From NCBI RefSeq assembly GCF_003369915.1, contig NC_046675.1, positions 25,482,001 to 25,546,000 of the forward strand: 64,000 nt of DNA. The letters are read 5' to 3'. Source of the DNA: Drosophila miranda (lineage: Eukaryota; Arthropoda; Insecta; Diptera; Drosophilidae). Under the pieces are notes generated by a model. It saw nothing but the letters and a program-made list of their open reading frames with translations. It was not told where the DNA came from and ran no database searches. A program made the translations under genes and the position numbers. Positions within the stretch are counted from its first letter, which is position 1; the number at the start of each line of letters is the position of its first letter. Shown here one piece after another: positions 35,301 through 48,232 of this stretch.

Positions 35301-38300
35301 TCCCAGCGATCCATAGAGTTATCCCCTTTTGGTTATGCAAATATTATTCTTAATTTGCTTCACAAACCGCCAGATTCCGATGGCTGTGCGATGATACAGG
35401 TGTGCGCCGTATCCGTATCCGGGCATGAAACCAACATTGCCGTGGCCGGCGGAGCAAAAACAAATCACAGGCACTGTTTGAAACGGAAAAGTTTTTAATG
35501 AGTTGCGACAGGGCCACAGCCTGAGGGCGAGAGATGTGCCGGCAGGCAGCAGTCACTTGCGGGCGCTTTTTTTCCAATAATTTAACGCGCGTTGCGTATA
35601 CGCAGCGTAAACGTAGCCCAAAACGCAACCGCACATGCCACTTGCTGCACAATCCAATCAAAAGTTTACAATTTACGCTCGAAATGTTGCGCCTGGAACG
35701 CTACACACATTGATAGGCGTCCACCCCCGTCCGTCCGCCCACGGCAGCAGTATCTCTTACAGACAGACAGTCTCCCTATTTCTCTGTTTCTCCGTCTCTC
35801 TATAGCTCAGTAAGTGAGTGCAGGGCGTACAAAAAATGTATTCATCGCTTTAAATACTTTTCGTGCATGTATGTGCGGGAGAAAGTTTTTCCGTCTAGGC
35901 CCGGCTGTGAAGCGTGTCAAAGCCGCTTAGCAGCCTCAACGGGAAAGCGGAAAAACCCAAAAGAAAAGCTTCCGTTCCGAGTGCCCCGTGTATTCATTTT
36001 CATTTTCTTTGATGATTATGATTTAAGGTAATTGCAGGCCCCTCCCCCCTTGTACATCTTTATGTATATATATATACATCTTGATATGTGGATACACATG
36101 TTTTTACACTCAATTACAATTTACTTAACTCTGCAGCAGTTTTATTATGCAAATGTTCGAAGTGGCAGGAGAGGAAGGGAGAAAGGAGAGTGGTAGTCCA
36201 GAAGACACATACAATCAGGGACCTTTGACCTGGACCTGGACATCAGGAAAGGGTTCATGGGGTTATCCAGGCCAATAATTAATTACTTTCACATGCACAA
36301 AGGCGGATGCCGAGTATTGATACGGCTGTAGGGGCATACAGCATGAGGATATGAGTGTGTGCATTCGAATGGTAATCAGAGTCCTGCGAGACCCATGGAG
36401 AAATTTTGGATAGTAGTAGATCACCCTCTAACGGTCGATGGATGCCACAAACCCCCACTTAGGTATTCATTGCACACGACAGCTGCAGCAACAAAGCTCG
36501 GGCCAAGTGGCAGACACGCCTCCTTTGGAAACGCGAAGCCCGGTTGTATTGCCTCTCGGTGGCCGCCGCTGACGCTCCTTGGCAACTGCTGGTAGCGACA
36601 TCGTGGCGCAACTGCAACTCTATTAGGATCCATCAATGTCAGCCAATTTATGCGCATATTAAAAATGCGGTCTGCCGATGACAAACACAGGACGATAGCA
36701 CACACGCAAGGATGGTAGCTAGGATGGTTGCTGTAGCCCATAGAACCCGTATAGGGACGTGGACTACTGGCGTCACGACGCACGTGGCGCGCACAATGGC
36801 AAACATATGACGATGCGCAAAATTGAGGAACAAGTCGCAAACGTGACAAAAGCAGAAGCTGCACACAGAAGCAGAAACCGAAAGACGCACATGGAGCACT
36901 CCGAAGCACACTGAACAAAAATAGAAAGGACTGCATGAAGGATTCTACTGAAAAAAAGAGAAAAGGCAGGAAAGCAGGTGCCTCGCTTAACGTTGGGAGT
37001 GGAAATTTACTCTTAAAGAATAGTGAAATTTATCTTATTAAATCTTTGTTTTATGAACAAAATTAAAAGTAAGGAAAGTTGGTTATTTTCTTGAAAATAC
37101 ATATAGTAACTTTCTAAGAAGGATATATCGGAAAAACATTGATCTCTTGGCCCTTTGAATCGATCCATCCATCACTCATAAACATAATTTTTTATCAACA
37201 AAAGTTGTTCAATTTATATCTCTTTTTTTGTGGATAACAAACTAGTTTTTCCAAGTGACAGAAGTACATACATATATCTAAAGCTTTGGCTACATAAAAT
37301 GTAACTTTAATGCAGTTCAGCCAAGAAGAGAACGAGGTGGAAAGATGGGCCGCCACTGATGCGATTAGTGTGGGTGGGTGGTGGGTGTGGGGGCATGCTC
37401 CCGCCCACAGGAGCAGAGGAAGCACACTCCGATGCCAATTATGACAAATGCATAGAATCGAGTTGAACTGAATATCCTTATCAACGAACGCACCAGGTAC
37501 ACCAGGAACAGGTGTGAGAGTCCATTTGTGTGTGGATTTGTTATGGGATCCCCTCCCCCTCGGACAGGAGCACTAGCAATGCTCAACAGAGGTTGAAACT
37601 AGACAAAATTTAAACTTAATTTGCTCTTGCAGTGCCACAGGGTTTCATTTTAAAGATTATAAATTCTACTGGTCAAAGGACCAGCTCAGCCAGAGATAGT
37701 ACAAGATTGACCAGGAGCCACCACAGCACACATCAAAATGCAATTCATTAACTTTATAACCTCAGAAATGAGTTGACCGCAGACCAATAAAACCAGAATG
37801 AAATATTTACCAAAAGGTTGGATCTTGCTTGTCGCCAATGCAGCCAATTGAAGCAATGGAAGTCAAGCTGTGACATTCTGTACAAATACATATCCAAACG
37901 AATATATGTACAAATGTATATAAGGATTTGTATGTGTGAATGTGGTGAGCCTTTTGGGTTTCGTTGAACGAGAAAGCAGAGAGAAACCATTGAAGGGAGA
38001 CCATGTGAAAACTGGAACTGACACAATAAGGATGATTATGGCAAGACCATAGAATAATTATTAATTCCAATCAATTTTATCCACCCACTTACACACTACG
38101 ACAACGGATACGAATACGTTTACGTATAGAAAGGAACATAAATTTCGATCGATTGCATTTAAATTGCAATTTGTGGGGAGGCCACAAGATGCAAACCAAA
38201 GATTTATTTCAGGAGATAGGAAAAGTCATTGGCTGTATGTATGGCTGTAATATTTAAAGAGTTCTCAATAATATGATAGCCAAGGAAAACAATGTGTGTA

Positions 38301-41300
38301 TTAAGATAAGAAGGCTAATAAAGAGTACATGGATAGGAAGTATTAAGAAGGAATTCTAACAATTTTATTGCCCGTTACAGATTCGGGATTAAGGATGATT
38401 TAAAATCGATTACTGATTAACTATGCGATAGCTTGATTACCTTTACGATAACTGTGTAGATCGTTAGCTAAACTTATTCCAAGGCAATTCCGTAACAGTT
38501 CTAAAATCTTAAATAGCAAAACGGCATTGTTAGCCCCATTTTGGTAGTTTATCTCGTTGTAATAGACCATGGTCGACTCAAGCTTTATTCTATGTACTCC
38601 TACATAGATTGTTAGGCATCGAACCTTCGATTGTGTGCTACCCATAAATATGTAACGCACTGTCTGTAGCTGGCATGGGACTGCAGAGCTCTTTAATTTA
38701 TGCAAATTTGACCCACAGTCAGGCTATGGGGCTGTGTGTACTTCCCATTGTATTTGCCCCCCACAAAATGCATTGTTCCATTCACATATACGAGTCTCCC
38801 CATACATACACATATGTGTATGTGTGTTATGTTTGTTCTTGTTTAATATTTAAACAATCATTTGCTGTTCCGTCTCTCCTCCACAGCGAGAGGCTGCCAT
38901 GGAGGACATGTCTGTGCTGAAATTTGGGTCATGGCGAGAGCATTTGTTATGATTATTATTAACCCTGTTGCTGTTGCTGTTACGAGCCCAGCTCCCAGCC
39001 TGGGTATTAGGCTAATTTTGTTGTATATATTTCACACAATTGAAATTTGTCAGCTTAGGATCTAGTGAGCTGTCGATTCAACAATAAATCTACAAAAAGT
39101 ACATACCCCAGAAGCCCAATGGACAACAGTGCGTATCGTCAATGTGAGAGCCATTAAAGAATTAATCTTTTGGTTTGCTTTCGGTTCGGTTGCATGGCTC
39201 ATTGAGCCCACACTCACTCGTAAGTAATTCCATTCCGACTCATTATCTCATTTGATTTGATTTGTCGTTAATCAAAACATAACAAAGCTCCACACACGCC
39301 AGCGACTGTCAAAGACAGGCCAGACATGTCCTATATATAGACGTACATATGTGTCTGTCTGTCTGTTTGTTAAAGACAAACAGAGTACCTCCAGCTGGCG
39401 GGCTGGCCTCCCCTTGTGCACAAACTTTCCACTTTGCAATTTTCACGCACAAAATTACACAAATCAGTGGACAAAAATCAGCAAACATTTGCCAAATATT
39501 AACCAAATTATTTAAGTACGAGAAAAACGCATTTAAGATGGCTTTTCCAACAATTCCGAGCCTGGGAAAACTCTCCGTTCCACGTAAAACGCCAATAAAC
39601 TGCGAGCGTCAAAGTTTTTCCGCTGAAAAAAAGTTGGAAAAGTTGGAAAAGTTTAAGGCGCCTGTGGGGGTGGGTGGAAAAGTGGAATTCGACACATATT
39701 TTGGGTGCGTGCTCATGTGGGAGTTTTTACATCAAACTAAATGCAGGTGCTGCGCAGAGGAAAAATAAACTCAAATTTCATTGCCCACAATATTATTTTT
39801 CAGCTTAGATTTCTATTCTTTTAAAGGCCCCCCTACTTAGGCCTCCATAATAACCCCCTTTCAACGAGTCATTCCGCATCATCCGCCTATCAGTTGATAT
39901 TTCCCACAGCTCAAGTTAAATTAAGTTTATTATGTTTTTGGAGCCGAGGGTACGGATACCCCAAGCATGTGTGTGCTGCCAAGGAAAGTGGCACATTGCC
40001 AGCAGAGGGCAATGGCAGCGGCAACGGAAAAAAAAAAGGAAAATATAGAGGGAAAAAATACCATGGAGAAGTAGAATACACATCGCGGCCTTATCATTGC
40101 ACATTTCACTGTTGGTGTAACAATTACGCCAAAGCCAACAACAACATTTGGCAAACATTCAAAAATGCCAGTAGCCAAAATATACAGACACCACACACAC
40201 ACACAGACCCAGGCCCCATCTATGGAGGAGAGCAGAACCCCACTGCTTCCGACGCCCTGTTTTCCTGCTACAAATGTTTTTGATAATATGCAACAATGCA
40301 ACAAACTAACCAACGAAAGCTTTTACTGTACATACATACATATCTACACATATACGTACATATGTATATGTGTTCAGGTATACATATATTCATACATAAT
40401 TGCTTTGTTTACTGGGGTTTTTGTGGAGACATAAGGTTTTCGGGCAGGAAATTGGCACACAGACCCCTTCCTTTTTTTAGTCTCAAACCTCTCTCTGTCT
40501 CGCTTGCTCTCGCTATAGATAAACCCATCGAATGGGGTCGCCACCGAAATGCAAAACGGAAACCCAAGGACCTTGCCCCACAGCCAGAAGGCGCTGCGGC
40601 TTTGCATATACTCGTTCTCGTACGTATCTCCATCTCCCCTTTATACACATGTACGCGGATTAATCTGCATAGGCATTAGCCGCAAATAACTAGAGTTGAA
40701 GAAAAAGCGAAAGCTAGACATTCTCACAGGAAAAATATGTACATTAAATACATTCTATTCTCAATTACTTAAAACTATGGTAATTCTGTATATCGTTAAG
40801 TGCTACTTGGTAGTTGCTTTAATTTTATCCGCATTCTTTATGCACTTGGTATTATTGTTGTTAGTATTCTTGAACATTTTCATATCAATTTTACAATTCC
40901 ATGGTTATTTCTTCTTAAGTAATCTGCTCCGTATTTCTACCCCGTTCTTTCACTTTAATTTTTGTAATTTTAAAATTTCTTTCCTAATATTTTTCAATCA
41001 AACCTATGGTATTTTGAAGTATTGGTATTTTAAATCTTTCCTATAAGTGCAGTATTATTATTTTTAGAAAATGTTTTTTTTTTTATTGATTATTTATTAT
41101 TATTTACTTTACTATTAGTTATTATTATTTTCAAAATTTGTTTAAATATTATTATGTAAGAGAGGAAGAGTTATTCGTTCTTGAAGGTAACAATTAGTAT
41201 ATGTTTATGTTATCGTAAAATATGGCTCAACTAATGACTTTGGAACATAATTTATATGATATACAAACTTAAAAACAAAGTCAATCAATACAAATTTCAA

Positions 41301-43528
41301 TGGCTGCTCCCAGAAACTAATTCACCTTTAAATATTTCTAAAATAAACAAAAACTGAAGCTTTGAATTGGAGAATAGGATTACATTAAAATTGCATAATA
41401 AGAGCCATATTTGAAACTTAAATAAGTGCAGTCCACTCTGAAGTATTGGCCCCATTTCGCTTACCTTGACAATCATTCAAACATGTACATATGTACATGC
41501 TCGTATGTATGTTTTTTCATAACATACATATTTAATATTGAAAACAAAATCAATGAATAATTTGCCAGCTATAGTATGTATGTATGTATGAATTTTTGTT
41601 TTGTTTTTTTCCCAAAACCTGTTCTATGCATAAACATTTGGCAAATGGAAATAATAGAAGCTTTTCCAGTGGCAAAAACAAAAAACTTAAAGTGGCAAAT
41701 AGAAATGCATTAAAATTGCATACCGCTGACAGCCTGAGGGGGTGGCAACTGCAACAACAATTTATTAAATTAATTTTGGTTTAACATTACAAATGCCATT
41801 ATGGAGTGAAAAATTGTGCGTAGCGTGGGATAAATTTAAAATGCTAATTGCATTTGAGAATAAATCTCATATGGCCATATATTTCAGGGACGTACACGGA
41901 CATGGACACAGCCCCCCGCACACACAAACACATCTGAACGGAAACTTTGTATGCTCGTATAAATGCTCTTCATTAACGTTGCTGTATGGAATAGTAATGT
42001 AAATTTCATTAGGAATGCGATACGCAAATGAGGTCAAATAGTCAGAGTCCAGTATCCTTCCAACCCGGGAATCGGAGTCAGAGTGAGAGCAAATGAGTGT
42101 TTCTCCATTTGATCCACATCATCAGCATTTGGCTGTCATCCCACTCTCTTTGCTTCGTTGAATTGCATTTAATTGCAACATACTACGAGTGTTTTCCCAA
42201 GGAAAAACGGATAAAAACAGCAAAAGATGGAAGCAAGCAAATGGAAAACAATGCCAGCCAGCAACTCTGGCATTCTTTGAGAGCTGCAAAACAGTTGATC
42301 CGAAACTACCAGTCGCATCCGTACTCAGAACTCAGGCTGGGTGTCAGTTTCAAAGAAGAAATAGGAATCCATCCGTATGGGTTGCAGTCAAGGGATATGG
42401 GGGATGTGTGTGTGTGTAAACAGGCAATAGGCAAAAACCAAAGCTAAAATACAGACACGGGTCCAGAGGCAAAGAAAGGATGAGCGACAGAGCGACAGTG
42501 TTTCTTTGTCTTGCACAAAAAAAGATAACCACAAAAATAGAGAGCACAAGACAGAGATTCGAGCCTTGGCATACCCTTGAATACTAATAAAAGGTAAATA
42601 CATACAATGTTTAGAAATTGAGCATCTGTTTCTTGTAGGGTTGACTGGAGCAGTGGAGGATATTTACACTTGTACACCATTTCATTCACTTTTATTCTAC
42701 GTAGCAACATTAAGCTTGACTGATACCTTTTTAGAGGGTGCGAATCAGCAGGAAATGAAAGACAATCCTTACTCTTGCTCGTATAGTGTTTCCCTATCTT
42801 ACCAGCTCCATCTCTCACATACCGCTTCTTTTCTAGTCTCGTGTTTGTTGCATGTCAAGTTAAATGCTGTCACTGCACAAAGGCACACTCGTATCCAGAT
42901 GTGCTATAAAGATGACTGGGTTTGATACTGTTCTACTATGAACCACATAAAGTGCATATGGCTATGTGTGTGTGCGGCTGATCTACTGAAGTGTGCCAAA
43001 TGAATTTCCGTAGAGCATGACAATATTACATTGTATAATAGATTTAGGATAAAGATAGTTCTGAAATAAGTAATAGTATTACTTGAAATGTTTGTTGTTT
43101 ATGCTCTAAAGAAATTCATTAAAGATCCTGATAGATCCAAGAAATACTTACATTATAAGATATAAGGATTCCCAAGAAATTGAATGCCAAAGCTCCTATC
43201 TGCTTAGAGAACATTTCCTAGTCGTCCCCATGTCCATTCGAAGGCTCATTTGGGGTCGTACTAATCGCTGACATTTGTGAGCAGAAGATATAGCAGAGAA
43301 GGAAGCACTGTGTAGCCCATTAATTGGGGGAGTCATCGATTTCGACTTAGGCTCAATTAGACACGCCCCCTGAATGACCAACTGTATCGGTTCACAACGC
43401 ACTAATTGAGAGATGCTCGCTCGCCTCCGTGCATGGCAATCAAAGAGGCGTGGCACTTGTCAAGTGTGTGGCAACAGTAAATTATTAAATCATCGATGTC
43501 CAGGTCGGGTTCTACCCCATTTTGGGGG
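32380..43528. other. Long gene-poor region, right part
   Basis: About 11 kb, AT-rich, with no confident exon. It holds CA/TATG simple repeats (34050-34095, 40190-40205, 40329-40400), palindromes of ATGTACAT type (38804-38823, 41482-41499) and a very AT-rich stretch at 40700-41300. The 171-codon minus-strand frame at 36421-36936 is discussed under findings. Confidence 0.5.
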
Positions 43529-43536
43529 TATATATA
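43529..43536 (+). promoter_or_regulatory. TATA box of the Or85d-type receptor
   Basis: GGGGGTATATATAAGAG centres here. A start about 31 bp downstream (near 43560) leaves a leader of only about 10 nt before the ATG at 43569. Confidence 0.65.
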
Positions 43537-43568
43537 AGAGCGGAAACACAATAATGACTGCAATCATA

Positions 43569-44924
43569 ATGGAAGGTCCCGGGAAAACACCATCAACAAT
43601 GGAGAAAGCGGAAAAGTCGGAAACCATTACAATGGAAAGGTTCTTAAGGTATGCAAACATATTTTACCTGTCCATAGGCATGGAGGCCTACGAACATCAG
43701 GGGCGTCGAAAGATGAAGGAGCTCATTCTCCGCTGTATATTTATCGCACTCATCTTGAACCTGAATGCCGTGCTCCTTTCCGAATTGATTTATGTATTCC
43801 TGGCGATTGGAAACGGCACAAACTTCCTGGAGGCCACGATGAATCTATCTTTCATTGGCTTCGTGATCGTTGGGGATCTCAAGGTGTGGCACATCTGGCG
43901 GAAGAGGGATCAACTCACCAATGTCGTGCGGGAGATGGAGAAGCTGCATCCCAAGGAGGAGCATCACCAGAAGGCCTACGACGTGGAAAGTCATCTGAGT
44001 GGATATAGTCGCTACAGCAAGTTCTACTTCGGCATGCACCTGGTGCTGATCTGGACGTACAACCTCTACTGGGCCGTCTACTATCTCGTCTGCGATTTCT
44101 GGTTGGGCATACGCCATTTCGTGAGGATGCTCCCCTACTTCTGCTGGGTTCCATGGGACTGGAGCACCAACTCCAGCTACTATCTGATGTACGTGTCCCA
44201 GAATATGGCAGGACAGACGTGTCTTTCAGGACAACTGGCCGCCGATCTGATGATGTGCGCTCTCGTCAATCTGCTGGTGATGCACTTCATTCGCCTGGGC
44301 CGTGGCATCGAGGAGCATGTGGCTGGGTTACTCTCACCGCAACAGGATCTGGAGTTCCTTCAGGCAGCTGTCGTCTACCATCAGCGGCTCCTGCAGCTTT
44401 GCCACAACATCAACGAGATCTTTGGCGTTTCACTGCTCTGCAATTTCGGGTCCTCTGCATTTATCATCTGCTTTGTGGGCTTCCAGTTGACAATTGGTGG
44501 AAGGATCGATAATCTAGTGATGCTTATGCTCTTTCTGTTCTGTGCCTTGGTACAGGTCTTTATGATCACCACCTACGCACAGCGATTGCTTGATGCGGTG
44601 AGTGGGGAAAGGTTGGATTTACTCTTCTTCAGGTCTTACCCTTAAATTTCTTTGCAGAGCGAGCACATAGGTGAAGCTGTCTACAATCACGACTGGTTCC
44701 AGGCAGACCTTCGTTATCGGAAAATGCTGATTTTTATGGTAAGGCGATCCCAACAGGCTAGTCGCCTAAAGGCCACGATATTTCTCAAAGTGTCGCTGGT
44801 CACAGTCGCAGATGTAAGTTTTGGACTGCAAAATGTTTTAGCATCAAATTGATTCCCTTTCTTTCAGCTCCTACAATTATCCTACAAATTCTTTGCCCTT
44901 TTGCGGACAATGTATATGAAGTAG
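43569..44924 (+). CDS. Or85d: Odorant receptor, Or85d-type
   Basis: Three coding exons: 43569-44597, 44658-44813 and 44868-44924, joined by introns of 60 and 54 bp. The product is about 413 aa. Family hallmarks are MERFLRYANIFYLSIGMEAY near the start, NLSFIGFVIVGDLKVW, the segment SSYYLMYVSQNMAGQTCLSG, FIICFVGFQLTIGG, the conserved NHDWFQADLRYRKML, and the classic C-terminal LLQLSYKFFALLRTMY. It is predicted to have seven membrane helices with the N-terminus inside, and to act with Orco in antennal or palp neurons. The frame is open further upstream (ATGs at 43413 and 43554), but these lie at or before the TATA-predicted start, so 43569 is preferred; 43599 and 43632 are alternatives. It faces away from its paralogue at 1-508. 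The choice of Or85d over Or85b/c rests on recalled family resemblance. Confidence 0.92.
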
Positions 44925-47674
44925 TTCAGTCAGACCAAAGACAATATAAATAGTGAGAAGAGTAACGTCTCTCGTATGACTCATGTGGCAGCAGAAAGCA
45001 TCTTAGCTATGACTGCCGGCCGGCCGTCGAAACATACCCTTTAGTTTAGTACATTTCTCCTTGGTCAAACTTCTTTGGGAGAGTGTGAGGACAGATGCCC
45101 CCATTAAGCAGCATGTGGCAGTGACAATACGAGTATGGAAGCGGAATCCACCAAATCATCGTTCGGCAATAACTTACGCGAATTGCCGCAAAGAGTTGTG
45201 GCTTCTAATTAAACTAAACCGAGTAGAGGGGTGGCAATGAGTAGCGCGAATCGGACGTAACATGGCAACGTAAATGGGGAATCGAAGAGCGGTCATTTAA
45301 CCACAGAAGCAATGATTAATTATCGGCATTTCGTCTGCACAAAGCACAGAGCACGGGGGGGAAATGCAGAACAAAGCTTTGGCACTGCTCTAAAATTAGC
45401 GCAGGTCCCACCTTGGCCTTTAGTCGCTCTCCATCACGGTTTGACCCCATGTCTTGCTTCTCTCTCTCCGCAGCTCTGACCCCACCTCTTGCTCGGCTTG
45501 AACCTGCGATTCACCTTGCACAATCGCTCATTGGTTTTTATTCTCGTTGCCAATTTAATTAAAGATTTCCCAGTCCAACCTATGCATGAAAATTGCTTCC
45601 ATCAAATCAGGGCTGCAGCTGCAAGGGGGAATCGCACGATTCTGTGGTTCATTGGATCTGGTTCAGCTCATGGATCAAATTAGAAATCCAACAATTTTGT
45701 AGTTTCAATCATGATTTTAAGTTTTTTTAGATATTTAGACATTTGGTTTTTTTCGATGAGCGAAACAAATAGAAGAACTCAACTATTTTTGAGCTAGTGG
45801 TTCACATCCTCTCTACTTTTATACCTGTTCCACCTAACGTGTCTCATACATACATTTATGAGTGACTTAACTGTGATTCTTTGACGCATTCGATCAGTGA
45901 ACTATCCCAATTTGATTCCTCTAATATTCCTATTGCCTTTCCATCCCTGCTTTCAAATCAATCATATTACAGGCATTTAGGCAGGCCGCCCGAACTTATG
46001 CAGCACACAAAAGTGATTGCAAATATCTTTCTCTCCTTGTGAAGTGGCTGGGCTGGCGAATTGCAATTTTTTTATGAATATTTAATTGAAAAGTTGACAC
46101 AAACAGACAACAGAGGCGTCGGTAGAGCGAAGGGAAGGAAGTCCGTTGAGGCTAATTACATTTCTACGGCTGTCCTGCCGGAGGAGAGAAATGATAGTAG
46201 CTGGGCGGTGCTGGAAACCTGCCCTGCGTCAGATGGATGGCAAAATTGAAGAATTTTTTCAATTAAAATTACTACAAAACGAAGAAGTCAGCCGACAACC
46301 AAATGGCAATCAAATCGGCCAAGTCAGACGCCGGATTGGAGAGGTCTGGGAGCTTAGGGCACGGCTCACAGTCACGCCCTAATCTAATTAGAAATAACAC
46401 GCGTCACGAACTTGACTCTGATGCGGAGGCGGACGGACCCAAAATGAGGATGCGAATACGAATGAATGTCGATGTAGCCAATGCCTATGGAAATGTGCTC
46501 TAAATAGTTTCGACTAATTTCATTTGCGTTTGCAGTTTTCGTTTTGCCGAAAGTTGGGAAAAGTTTTTTTGGTCGGACTGTCATGCCCAGTTCCAGTGGT
46601 TCCTCATGGCTGAAAGGATAGGTTGGTTCGGGGCCAGACCGCATGGGACTCTCTCATTGGGTGCTGTGCCGCCATTAATCAAAGTAATTGCAGCGACACC
46701 AATGACAGCTAGGAGAAAGGTGAAGTTGCTTTTCATCACCTCCACACCCACACATAAGGTTGTTGCTAATTAAAATGCAGTGCAGGCGGATAGAATATAG
46801 GATGTGATCAGGAGGAATCTGTAAAAATGTTCCGGAAGAGCTCTATTTTTTGGTACACAATTTTTTCAGGGTGGCAAAAGTCAGACCCCTTATTCCATCC
46901 TGCCATCACACTTTGGTTGTCGTGATTTGACTTTGGGTCTGACTTTGAATATGTTAATGATAGATGTATCTAATCTGAGTACCTGAGGAGTACGGAATTC
47001 GTCTCTAAACGTTTCTTTCAGCATACAATCTTAATAGTGAATCTCAAACTTTGCTTTGTTATTTTAAAGTTCTTTAACAAACTCGTATTTTAGTTGAATC
47101 TTTTCCATTTTCCAATAGTTGGCCAAACAATCGTTAACAGTAACTCATGCACTCCCCTGCTTTCCTCTGTTCCGGTACGGGACTCATTCAATTTATATTT
47201 ATACATTGCCCAAAGTCAAATAAATTAATTCGTGCATCCAAACTTTTGGACATACTTTTTGTGTGAATGTGTCTTTTCCTCCTCCTCTCGCTCTCCTCCG
47301 CCTCTCATATCACAGTGAAAATGGAGCAAAATGGAAGTCGAACTCTGGGAAATATTGGCTTTTAAAAATGCCAATATACGAAGCCATCGTGCGCTGATTT
47401 GGCAAGAAAATTGCAATTGCAATTGCAACCAACTTTTTTGCGTTGTGCTGTGCTGCATCGTCGTTCCCTTACTTGCTCGTTGAGAAATTGTATTTCGTTT
47501 CATCAAATGAAGAAAAATCGTACATTTTTATAAGGCCAGTGCGAGGGAGGCTACCATTGTCCAGAGTTTGGCGCCACAGTTGCTGCTGATGCTCCTGCTG
47601 CTTCTCGTTCTTTTTCTTCTCCTGCTGGGTTCTGTATTGTAGAAAAGGAGCAGAGGAAGTACTACGTCACTTTG

Positions 47675-47700
47675 TTATACCCTAGCAGGGAGGTACGATG
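47675..47700. repeat. TTATACCC-type hairpin repeat relic
   Basis: TTATACCCTAGCAGGGAGG followed by TACGATGATTTTTAGT and a GTTGGTAATGCA block resembles the widespread Drosophila intergenic repeat that begins with a TTATACCC/GGGTATAAT hairpin. The right arm is mutated. Confidence 0.45.
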
Positions 47701-48198
47701 ATTTTTAGTGGCTGTTGGTAATGCAAAGAAATATCCTGAACGATCGGTCAAATATATTTTATTTTGGAAACAATTTGTTTGCTTTTAAAGATTTTTAAAT
47801 ATTAAATTACTTTACTAAGTATAATAAGGTTTTCTATATCTGATCTATATATGTATGAAGCTATAATGATCAACCATCGATCGCCCATCTAATTCCCAAC
47901 TAAATTTGATCTAAGTGGAAGGCCTTTAGGTATTCCATTGATTCAAGAATTTATGCTAGACTCGTGGATTTCATGGGTCGTCGGTGCGCCGAAGATACTA
48001 ACTATCGCGATGATATAACCAAATATTAAAATGAAAAGATAAACCTATAACCTATAATATCTAACCAGAATTCAAACCACATGAGTTTTTCAAGGGGTAT
48101 CAACGGCTTGAGCCGAAAGATACTCTTCCTTGTCTTTCCATGTCTGTTATTGAATTTGACATATTTCTTTACAGTGTATACATGTGCACTGGGGTGTG

Positions 48199-48201
<3 letters not shown>

Positions 48202-48229
<28 letters not shown>
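48202..48229 (+). repeat. (TG)14 microsatellite
   Basis: Fourteen uninterrupted TG units, the longest dinucleotide run seen in the window. Confidence 0.9.

Positions 48230-48232
<3 letters not shown>

Noticed and set aside
39349-39768. 139-codon plus-strand frame
   Set aside because: No domain, no splice support, internal lysine/glutamate run from an A-rich simple stretch.
40696-41046. 116-codon hydrophobic plus-strand frame
   Set aside because: Very AT-rich low-complexity DNA yields Phe/Leu/Ile runs; no splice or family support.
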